This document shows positions 9,255-16,792 of a stretch of 64,000 bases of DNA, piece after piece; the first letter of the stretch is position 1, and each line of letters starts with the position of its first letter. Source of the DNA: Bin127 sp965221625 (GTDB taxonomy: Bacteria > Chloroflexota > Dehalococcoidia > Lucifugimonadales > Lucifugimonadaceae); the NCBI GenBank assembly GCA_965221625.1, contig OZ244903.1, forward strand, positions 1,798,001 to 1,862,000, given 5' to 3'. Made by a program: the position numbers and the translations under genes. The notes under the pieces are model-generated. The model did no database searches. It saw only the letters and a list, made by a program, of their open reading frames with translations, and had not been told where the DNA came from.

Positions 9255-10271
9255 ATGACTTGCATCCAAATTGGCACTTTCGGCCCCATGAATCAAGATC
9301 GCAAACTGCGTTGGAACTACGATCAGTCGGATCCATCTCGCTTGATCGGTGCCTCAATTGTTGACGTGCGCCCTACCGATGAACAAACGCGCGCCGAGAT
9401 TCGTTGGCAAAATGGACGCGGTCCAAACGGTAGTCGCGTTTGGGAAGTAGAACGCGCAGACATCAATGGGCAGATCGTGCCGTTCCCGGGAGACTCTCTC
9501 CTCGCGGCGTTGATGTCTGCGCTGGAGAGCGTTGGGTATCGAGTCATGGATCACGCCAACTTTCCTCCCGGAAAGATCGCGGACTTCAAATCCGATAAGG
9601 ACTTCGCTCGTGACGTGGCGGGTTTACGCACTGGGCTTTCCTCGATTTATGAGAAGGTCAAGGACTTCGAGACCAAACTCAGGGACAAACCGTACTCTAA
9701 AGCGGATTTGGCTGTGAATGGCGATTACGCTATGTTGGCAGCCATGTTCGACTGGTTTAGCGTGAGCATGCTCAACTTGATGGAAGGTGTCAGTTTCCTT
9801 GATCAACTCGCCACCAAAGGAAGTTATAGCTCGCTAGTTTCGAACAAAAAAGGACGCGAGAGTGTGTCCACAACGGCTCGTAAGTACGCAGACTCTATCT
9901 ATTTTGCAGAACCCTTACGGCGATGGCGGAACAAAGTAGCAGCCCACAGGTCTGGCATACATCCACGTGGCAATTCCGAATCGATTGAGACGATGCTGAT
10001 GTCTTTAATGGGTTCACAGGTAACCGCCGAAAATCGTAGGTTCGTTGCGGGTGCGTTGAAAAGATTCGATTTTGGTTATCAACAACCTACCGCTAAGGCG
10101 AAAACCGCTAAGGCAGAAAAGTTGATCAAGTGGTCATTGACCACGACCTGGGAGAGTTTGGCCAGTAACCGGTACCGATGGCTCAATGATGGGACGTTTT
10201 TCGAAGAACTCAACAAAGATGTGATGGCAATCGAGATTACTCCTGCCGGACCGGATAGGGATTTGGCTTGA
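9255..10271 (+). CDS. Hypothetical protein with HEPN-like motif between hsdS and hsdR
   Basis: 338 aa, start supported by an AGGGAG ribosome binding site. No overall family recognised. The N-terminus includes DPSRLIGASIVDVRP and a WEVERADINGQIVPF strand region. The second half is helical. At about residues 224-232 it has RNKVAAHRS in the context EPLRRWRNKVAAH, an R-x5-H pattern as in HEPN RNase or HEPN-like domains. RNases placed inside type I RM operons (PrrC with EcoprrI; RloC) act as back-up abortive effectors when restriction is blocked, which suggests a similar job here. The motif alone is weak evidence: many non-catalytic helical proteins carry RNK..AH. Confidence 0.7.
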   Translation: MTCIQIGTFGPMNQDRKLRWNYDQSDPSRLIGASIVDVRPTDEQTRAEIRWQNGRGPNGSRVWEVERADINGQIVPFPGDSLLAALMSALESVGYRVMDHANFPPGKIADFKSDKDFARDVAGLRTGLSSIYEKVKDFETKLRDKPYSKADLAVNGDYAMLAAMFDWFSVSMLNLMEGVSFLDQLATKGSYSSLVSNKKGRESVSTTARKYADSIYFAEPLRRWRNKVAAHRSGIHPRGNSESIETMLMSLMGSQVTAENRRFVAGALKRFDFGYQQPTAKAKTAKAEKLIKWSLTTTWESLASNRYRWLNDGTFFEELNKDVMAIEITPAGPDRDLA

Positions 10272-10291
10272 CTTCGGCGCAATGCATTGAG

Positions 10292-10333
10292 GCATTCTTG
10301 TCGAAACCTGAAGCCGTCGCAACGTCGGTGTAA
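10292..10333 (+). pseudogene. Echo of the hsdS 3' end
   Basis: This short stretch reads AFLSKPEAVATSV then stop, and resembles the HsdS C-terminus AALMPEPEAIASAA then stop. At DNA level the run around cctgaagcc and tcgca is shared with 9131-9156. It lies just after the inserted HEPN-like gene and before hsdR. It is likely the leftover end of a second hsdS copy or a duplicated junction. It is too short to exclude chance. Confidence 0.35.
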
Positions 10334-10452
10334 AACGCCATGCGTCCCTTCCGGCGCGAAGTGTAACCTTTGAATCACGGTGACCGCGCTTTCTTTGCCG
10401 TTCGGTTACGAATGCCGAGCGTGAATCTTGATCGTTTGCTAACTTTGCGGAG

Positions 10453-13400
10453 ATGCCTACTGACACCAGCGAAAAGGGACTAGAGACCTTAATCTGCGAC
10501 GCCCTCGTCAACGGCGTCGACTACGCGTCGGACGGTCGCATCATCTCCGATCGACCTGCGGTTTATAGTCCGGGTTGGATTCTGGGCGACGCCAACGATT
10601 ACGACCGCGATTACTGTGTCGATCTGAAGCAGCTTTCGGCATTCCTGCACGCGACCCAACCGGTGACGGCGGAGGCTCTCAGTCTCGAATATGACAACCA
10701 TGCGCGTCGCCAGTTCCTCGCGCGTCTGAGCGGAGAAGTCGCCAAGCGGGGCGTGGTCGCTGTGTTGCGTAACGGTGTCAAAGACTATCCGCACTCGATC
10801 GATCTCTTCTATGCCTCTCCCTCTCCGAACAACGAAACTGCGAAGCTCCGCCACGGACAGAACCGCTTCAGCGTTACCCGGCAGCTGCGCTACAGCAAAG
10901 ACAACAAGCAGCTGGCACTCGACCTCTGCCTCTTCATCAACGGTCTGCCCGTCGTCACCTTCGAGTTGAAGAATAGTCTCACCAAGCAGACCGCGGCCGA
11001 CGCCGTGGAGCAGTACAAGCGCGACCGCGACCCGCGCGAACCACTATTCCAGCTTGGGCGATGCCTCGTTCACTTCGCGATGGACGAAAACGAAGTGCAG
11101 TTTTGCACGCACCTCAACGGCAAAGGTTCTTGGTTCCTGCCATTTAATCGAGGTTGGGATGACGGTGCCGGCAATCCGCCGAACCCGAATGGTCTCAAGA
11201 CCGACTACATGTGGCGTGAGATTCTGACGCGCAAAAGCCTGACCAACATCATCGAGAACTACGCGCAGCTGCTCAAGGCCGACAAGGCGGCAGGTCGACA
11301 ACGAAGCGAGCAGCTGTGGCCGCGCTACCACCAGTTGGACGTCGTTCGGAAGTTGCTGGCGCATGCCTCAGAGCACGGGGTCGGTCAACGCTATCTGATA
11401 CAACACTCTGCGGGTAGCGGCAAATCGAACTCCATCGCTTGGTTGGCACACCAACTAATCGGCATCCACGACGCCGATCGCACGCTCTTCGATACCGTCG
11501 TGGTCGTCACTGATCGCAAGATTCTCGATCAGCAGATCAACGACACGATCAAACAATTCGCCCAAGTTTCATCAATTGTTCAAGGTGCCGATTCGTCGGC
11601 AGATTTGCGTAGCCTGCTGCGCGAAGGCAAACGCATCATCATCTCGACGATCCAGAAATTCCCGCACATATTGGACTCCATCGGCGAGGAGCATCGTCGA
11701 CGCAGCTTCGCCACCATCATCGACGAAGCGCACTCGAGCCAAGGCGGACGCAACGCAACCGCAATGGCCGGTGCTCTCAGTGAAAACGGTGCCGAAGGCG
11801 ATGACGACGACTACACCGTCGAGGACGAGATAAATCGGCTGATGGAGAGCCGCAAGATGCTGGCGAATGCGAGCTACTTTGCCTTCACCGCAACGCCAAA
11901 GAACAAGACGCTGGAGCTATTCGGTTCCGAAGCACCCGGCACGGGCGGCAAGCGCATCCCGTTCCACGTTTACACCATGAAGCAGGCGATCCAAGAAGGC
12001 TTCATCATCGACGTCCTCAGTCACTACACGCCGGTCGAAAGTTACTACCGACTGATCAAGACGGTTGCCGACGATCCCGAGTTCGATGCCAAGCGCGCCA
12101 GTGCCAAGTTGCGTCGTTACGTCGAAGACCATAACTACGCCATCCGTCAGAAGGCCGCAATCGCAGTCGACCACTTCCACGAGCAGGTTTTCCAGAAGCA
12201 GAAGATCGCTGGCAAGGCACGCGCCATGCTGGTCGCCAGCAGCGTCGATCGGGCGATCCGCTACTTCTACGCCATCGAGGCATACCTGCGCGAGCGCAAC
12301 AGTCCGTACCAAGCGATTGTCGCATTCTCGGGAGAGCGGGATTTCGATGGCAAGACCGTAACCGAGGCATCGGTGAACGGCTTTGCATCCAACATGATTG
12401 CGCAGATGATCCAGCAAGATCCCTACCGCATCCTAGTTTGCGCCGACAAGTTTCAGACTGGTTACGACGAGCCGTTGTTGCACACGATGTACGTGGACAA
12501 ACCGCTGTCCGGCGTCAAAGCGGTTCAGACGCTTTCACGATTGAACCGGGCACATCAGGACAAGCACGACGCCTTCATATTGGATTTCGCAAACGACGCC
12601 GACTCGATCCAGGAGGCGTTCTCCGACTACTACCGCACTACGATACTCGCTGAAGAATCCGACCCCAACCGGCTGCACGACCTGAACGCGATCCTCGACG
12701 GCCACCAAGTCTACACCGACGAACAGATTGATCGCTTCGTCGAACTCTTCCTAACCGGTTCTCAACGCGAGAGCCTCGATCCGATACTCGACAAGTGCGT
12801 AGCGACGTATTTGGAGGAGCTAAACGAAGATGGTCAGGTCGAGTTCAAGGGCACTGCCAAAACGTTCCTGCGCACCTACGAGTTCCTAGGTGCCATACTC
12901 CTCCTCACTAATCAGGATTGGGAGAAGCTGTCGATATTTCTGCACTTCTTGGTGCCTAAACTACCGGCACCGATCGAGGACGACCATTCGCGCGGCATCA
13001 TCGAGACGATCGACATGGACAGTTATCGCGTCGAGAAACTCGAGGTGCAGAAGATCAGTCTGCACGACTCCGACGCCGAGATCGATCCGACGCCGTTGGG
13101 AGGTGGTGGCAAACAGTCGGAGCTCGAGCTCGATTTGCTGTCGAACATCCTGCAAGAGTTCAACGACCTTTGGGGCAACATCGAATGGCAAGACAGAGAC
13201 AAGATTGTCAAGGTGATTGCCGAAGAACTGCCAGCGATGGTCGGTGCGAACGAGGCGTACAAGAACGCCATGGCGAATTCAGACCGCCAGAACGCCCGCA
13301 TTGAGCACGACAAGGCACTCGAACTACAGTTGATATCCCTCTTGGCGACTCACGCCGATCTCTACAAGCAGTACAGCGACAACACGTCCTTCAATCGGTG

Positions 13401-13470
13401 GTTATCCGACAAGATCTTCGACGCCACCTACGCGCAACCAGATTCGCAGGTCCCAACCATAGTCCACTAG
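10453..13470 (+). CDS. hsdR: Type I restriction endonuclease subunit R
   Basis: 1005 aa, normal length for HsdR. The N-terminal nuclease domain shows the PD-(D/E)XK core (ALDLCLFINGLPVVTFELKN, about 154-173, with D, E and K). The SF2 motor follows: Walker A HSAGSGKSNSI (about 317), IIDEAHSS (DEAH box, about 422), AFTATP (motif III), and motif VI region VQTLSRLNRAHQDKHD. The C-terminal helical domain is complete. It is the ATP-dependent translocase and nuclease that cuts DNA lacking HsdM methylation. With intact hsdM and hsdS, the system looks functional despite the cargo between its genes. Confidence 0.96.
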   Translation: MPTDTSEKGLETLICDALVNGVDYASDGRIISDRPAVYSPGWILGDANDYDRDYCVDLKQLSAFLHATQPVTAEALSLEYDNHARRQFLARLSGEVAKRGVVAVLRNGVKDYPHSIDLFYASPSPNNETAKLRHGQNRFSVTRQLRYSKDNKQLALDLCLFINGLPVVTFELKNSLTKQTAADAVEQYKRDRDPREPLFQLGRCLVHFAMDENEVQFCTHLNGKGSWFLPFNRGWDDGAGNPPNPNGLKTDYMWREILTRKSLTNIIENYAQLLKADKAAGRQRSEQLWPRYHQLDVVRKLLAHASEHGVGQRYLIQHSAGSGKSNSIAWLAHQLIGIHDADRTLFDTVVVVTDRKILDQQINDTIKQFAQVSSIVQGADSSADLRSLLREGKRIIISTIQKFPHILDSIGEEHRRRSFATIIDEAHSSQGGRNATAMAGALSENGAEGDDDDYTVEDEINRLMESRKMLANASYFAFTATPKNKTLELFGSEAPGTGGKRIPFHVYTMKQAIQEGFIIDVLSHYTPVESYYRLIKTVADDPEFDAKRASAKLRRYVEDHNYAIRQKAAIAVDHFHEQVFQKQKIAGKARAMLVASSVDRAIRYFYAIEAYLRERNSPYQAIVAFSGERDFDGKTVTEASVNGFASNMIAQMIQQDPYRILVCADKFQTGYDEPLLHTMYVDKPLSGVKAVQTLSRLNRAHQDKHDAFILDFANDADSIQEAFSDYYRTTILAEESDPNRLHDLNAILDGHQVYTDEQIDRFVELFLTGSQRESLDPILDKCVATYLEELNEDGQVEFKGTAKTFLRTYEFLGAILLLTNQDWEKLSIFLHFLVPKLPAPIEDDHSRGIIETIDMDSYRVEKLEVQKISLHDSDAEIDPTPLGGGGKQSELELDLLSNILQEFNDLWGNIEWQDRDKIVKVIAEELPAMVGANEAYKNAMANSDRQNARIEHDKALELQLISLLATHADLYKQYSDNTSFNRWLSDKIFDATYAQPDSQVPTIVH

Positions 13471-13573
13471 GTCGGCACGCATTACGCCACGCCGGTACGC
13501 ACGAGATGGGACAGCGTCGATCATGCAGGTGCGGCGGACGCCGCGTCGGAGCGATACCGAAGACTGCGCGCCC

Positions 13574-13996
13574 CTACGCAATCACCAGCTGGATGCGATC
13601 TTCGAAGCGGCGAAAGTCCGAGGCATTGAACGTCAGAAGTCGGCGTTCGCCGTAAGCGAGCATGGTCGCGACGATGTTGGCGTCGTGAATCTGTTTCCCG
13701 CCGATGTCGACTTCGCGGCACAGAGCCAACAACCGGTCGGTCACCACCGGACCATCCTCCAAGATCTCGAATGCGTCGGCGAACCTTGACACGTCGGATA
13801 GAGCATCCTCGCGCGTTACGCCACCGGACCACGTCTGTGGACGAGTGACCACCGCCAAATACTCTCGCAGCACCTGGCGACTGATGCGAGGTGGCTCCGG
13901 ACCTGCTAGAGCTAGCTCCAGATGTTCTCTGGCTGCCGCATGGTCAGGTGCCTCAAGTATGCGACCATTGACGAGCACGTTGGTGTCGATGAACAC
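13574..13996 (-). CDS. vapC: PIN-domain ribonuclease toxin (VapC-like)
   Basis: 140-aa PIN protein with the four acidic positions: D in MFIDTNVLVNG, E in VLREYLAVV, D in IHDANIVATM, and D in TFNASDFRRF. It is predicted to be a Mg-dependent RNase that inhibits translation when not bound by its antitoxin. The gene starts 8 bp after the stop of the upstream gene at 14005-14415, and the two read as a toxin-antitoxin operon on the minus strand, opposite hsdR. Length and motifs suggest an active enzyme. Confidence 0.9.
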   Translation of the reverse strand: MFIDTNVLVNGRILEAPDHAAAREHLELALAGPEPPRISRQVLREYLAVVTRPQTWSGGVTREDALSDVSRFADAFEILEDGPVVTDRLLALCREVDIGGKQIHDANIVATMLAYGERRLLTFNASDFRRFEDRIQLVIA

Positions 13997-14004
13997 GGTA
14001 GGAA

Positions 14005-14415
14005 TCAGGTCCTATCGCCGTAGATTTCATCCCTGCCCAAGCTCAAAGTCTCCGGCCAAGCCCCAACCGAGTGCACCGGCAAAAGTTCCTCCAAGGTGAG
14101 AGATGACGCGTTAGTCGACGGCTTGCGACGCATTAGCAACGTCTCGGCCCCGAGATCCACCTCTGCTGTATCCCATCCGGCGGCACCCCAAGCGAGTGCT
14201 TGACTGTGCCCGTTACCACCGTTCTGATTCGACCACCATGGTCGATGTAACCGGGCAGATGCCGGTAATGGGCAACCGATGATGGACTCGATCTCGCCGA
14301 AGGAGGTTCGCCATTGGTTTACGGTCAAGCGGCAAAGGTGGGAATAAAGCCCGCGGTACTTGCCGCGTGCGGCCATTTCCTGGTAGGTTCGTTGTCGATC
14401 AATCGTTGTCATCAT
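14005..14415 (-). CDS. Predicted antitoxin with DUF7662-like domain and VapB-like tail
   Basis: 136 aa. Residues about 18-90 (KYRGLYSHLCRL, WRTSFGEIESIIGCPLPASA, HRPWWSNQ, GWDTAEVDLGAETLLMRR) fit a small domain often seen alone and listed as DUF7662. The tail (LSLGRDEIYGDRT) looks like the end of VapB/Phd-type antitoxins, which wraps the toxin. It directly precedes the PIN toxin gene, as antitoxins usually do. An antitoxin built on this domain is unusual. The domain name is from memory of the pattern; the pairing is from gene order. ATG at 14415 or 14412. Confidence 0.7.
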   Translation of the reverse strand: MMTTIDRQRTYQEMAARGKYRGLYSHLCRLTVNQWRTSFGEIESIIGCPLPASARLHRPWWSNQNGGNGHSQALAWGAAGWDTAEVDLGAETLLMRRKPSTNASSLTLEELLPVHSVGAWPETLSLGRDEIYGDRT

Positions 14416-14470
14416 GCCAACTCTTCTACGGGTACCTTGCGGCGACTTTGGAATCTGTCCATCGCGTAAT

Positions 14471-14490
14471 TTTAGTTAGTTAGTTACTAG
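14471..14490. repeat. Short TTAG tandem repeat in TA promoter region
   Basis: Three successive ttag units followed by a ttac unit lie 56 bp upstream of the minus-strand antitoxin start and 210 bp before the plus-strand PLD-NTPase gene. They could be an operator for the autoregulated toxin-antitoxin operon or simply an AT-rich promoter segment. No other gene is evident in 14416-14700. Confidence 0.35.
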
Positions 14491-14700
14491 AATACAACCT
14501 TGCCACACAAAACCCGTGACTCTGCTTGGTACGAGACCCGTTGCGTGGTAAACCTCAGGCGCGCTCAGGTTTATCGCAAAGGTCGACCTGCTTTCGGCAC
14601 GGTCGATGGATGGCCACTTGGTCATTTGTATGACAATAGTGGCAGAACGACAACGCTACCAGTTACCTGGTGCTTATGTCTGACTGCTTGATCCGTCGCC

Positions 14701-16719
14701 ATGCATCAAACTGAAGAGTCTGAGAACGAACCCCTACAAAACCAACCGTCGATGGCGTTGGACGACGGGACGGGATTGCGGGTAGTCCGCGCAAGCTTCG
14801 ATAGCGAAGGGAAGTTCAGCTGGGACCTTTTCGGTGGGTACGACTGCCTTCGAGTGCTGACCTACTCAGCAAGCGCACAAACTATCGTCAGAATGTTGGA
14901 CGACTTTTCATTCGACACGTTCGAATGCGTGTTTGGATACGAAGGCGTCCTGCGAGAAATCAAAAGCATCCTTGCGTTCCAGAAAGTGGTGGTCGGAGAG
15001 ACCAGGGCGGCCATCAAGGGTCTCAAAGACGAAAGACATATTCGCATTCTCGAGATGGTGCATCGAGGCAAGGCCCATTTCTGGGTGTTGCGAGGGCATA
15101 TCGCCCACGCCAAGATTTTCCTTCTTTCGTCGGAGGATGGACGAACGCGCGTAATTGTCGGTTCAGCCAACCTCTCCGAACAGGCGTTTGGCGGTAATCA
15201 ACCAGAGACTCTAGTTGTCTTCGATGACGATGAAGCAGCTTGGGAACACTACAACCGCATGTTCGAATCGATCCGTGACTCGTCTTCAGACGAGGTGCCA
15301 TTCGACGAAGAGCGCATTATCAACGCAGAGATTGAGATCTCCGACAGTCCTGTGATGTCGTCAGAAGGCGTTTTGGTCATCGAACCGCCATCAAAGTCCG
15401 ATATGAAGCTTGCAGTTCCAGCGCAAATCGAGCGCGTTGAAAAGGTGGCGGCGGTATTTGATCCGAGATTGGCAGGCACTTTGCCCTCCGTCCGTAATGG
15501 CAAACAAACCATCACGCCTGACGTGAGACGACAGATTAGCAGGATTAGTCTGGTCAAGTCGGTTGAGGAAGCGAACAACCGCCACTTCTCGATCAACAGA
15601 GAGCGTAACGCGGTGCTGTTGTCCGGGAAACCCTTTTCGCTGGAGTGGGATGGTGCGCAAGTTGATCAGGATGCAAGACTCTTGCTTGACTACTTCGGGA
15701 ACTTCGAAGGCGCGTTCGAAGGCGAAATACCGAGACTTCAGCGGGATTACTTCGCCCTGATGTGTTGGTTGTTCTTTTCACCGTTCTTTTGCGATTTACG
15801 AACTCTCGCGTTGCTGCAAGACAGCGACGTCATACGATACCCGATGTTCGCTATCGTTTTCGGCAAGTCAAACTGTGGCAAGACGAGTTTGGTTGATACA
15901 TTGATGACCGCGATGTTCGGCTACGCGCATACGCTGGACAAACGCAGCTTTACTGCCGCACAGCTGCGAGGTCTGCAACATGGATACAAGCGTTTCCCCG
16001 TGGTCTTCGACGACATCAGTCGGTCGGCGTTCAATCGCCATGGAAAAGACATGATCAAGGATGAGCTGCAGCCCGGTGTCGCCGAGCATCCGGGATTCGT
16101 GCTTTCGATGAATGCGGAACCGCAGTCGTTTCCCGACGAGATCGTGAAGCGGTGCATGATGGTTTACACGACCACTGCCCTTCCCGCCCATGCTGAGGAG
16201 CTCCGTCAGTCGTTATTTTCGAGAGTTCAAGAGATCCGTCGCGGACTGTCAGGTCACTTGTATCGGAGGTACTTGACCGAGGTGATGAGACGGATTGATT
16301 CGGATCGGTTGCCTGAAGACTGGTTGAGTCTCTCTTCCGAAGTACTAACCGGCATCTTGACTGAGGGTAGTGTCGATCCCGCGCCCGAATGGTGTCGTCG
16401 TCTAACTTGGGTTGATTATGCAGCGAAGCGTTACGACCGCATCAAGACTCGCTTAGCGAATTTGCTCAGGCCTACCGCTTACGTAAGTGCTGAAGGCGAA
16501 GCACCAAGTGGATGGACAGTCGATGGCGACACGATCATTGTTTGGGAACCTCGAGACGCCTTCGGCAGGCGAGGTTTCCATTGGGAGGACGTTCCGTCGA
16601 CACTCATCGACGATGATGCCAGCAGCGGCAACCGGACGGTGTTGGATCGCAATCGGGTTGAAGACTTTCTTGGCAAAAGGATATTGAACTCCCGTCCTTG
16701 GTGGAAGGTGTGGGGTTAG
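14701..16719 (+). CDS. PLD-like nuclease fused to P-loop NTPase
   Basis: 672 aa. The N-terminal part (to about 230) is a phospholipase-D-type nuclease domain: HAKIFLL (the H-x-K of the HKD motif, about 135) followed by VIVGSANLSEQAFGGNQPE, typical of PLD-family restriction nucleases and helicase-linked PLD domains. The part from about 340 to 560 is a P-loop NTPase: Walker A VFGKSNCGKTSL (about 387-398), Walker B FPVVFDDIS (about 433-441), a sensor-like SMNAEPQSFPDEIVKRCM with conserved Arg, resembling SF3/AAA+ proteins. I know no described system with this architecture. Lying in a defence island as a single gene, it is a candidate stand-alone effector. Start ATG 14701 has only a weak ribosome binding site. 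Confidence 0.75.
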   Translation: MHQTEESENEPLQNQPSMALDDGTGLRVVRASFDSEGKFSWDLFGGYDCLRVLTYSASAQTIVRMLDDFSFDTFECVFGYEGVLREIKSILAFQKVVVGETRAAIKGLKDERHIRILEMVHRGKAHFWVLRGHIAHAKIFLLSSEDGRTRVIVGSANLSEQAFGGNQPETLVVFDDDEAAWEHYNRMFESIRDSSSDEVPFDEERIINAEIEISDSPVMSSEGVLVIEPPSKSDMKLAVPAQIERVEKVAAVFDPRLAGTLPSVRNGKQTITPDVRRQISRISLVKSVEEANNRHFSINRERNAVLLSGKPFSLEWDGAQVDQDARLLLDYFGNFEGAFEGEIPRLQRDYFALMCWLFFSPFFCDLRTLALLQDSDVIRYPMFAIVFGKSNCGKTSLVDTLMTAMFGYAHTLDKRSFTAAQLRGLQHGYKRFPVVFDDISRSAFNRHGKDMIKDELQPGVAEHPGFVLSMNAEPQSFPDEIVKRCMMVYTTTALPAHAEELRQSLFSRVQEIRRGLSGHLYRRYLTEVMRRIDSDRLPEDWLSLSSEVLTGILTEGSVDPAPEWCRRLTWVDYAAKRYDRIKTRLANLLRPTAYVSAEGEAPSGWTVDGDTIIVWEPRDAFGRRGFHWEDVPSTLIDDDASSGNRTVLDRNRVEDFLGKRILNSRPWWKVWG

Positions 16720-16792
16720 GTGAATCGGCAGAACGCGAAATTGAAGTGCCGTTGATGGCACGAGCGTCTTGGTGCCGTTTTCCCGCTATTCG

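Noticed and set aside
14500..14691. 63-codon plus-strand ORF in the gap before the PLD-NTPase gene.
   Set aside because: No ribosome binding site, no recognisable motif, and a composition unlike a protein; probably chance.
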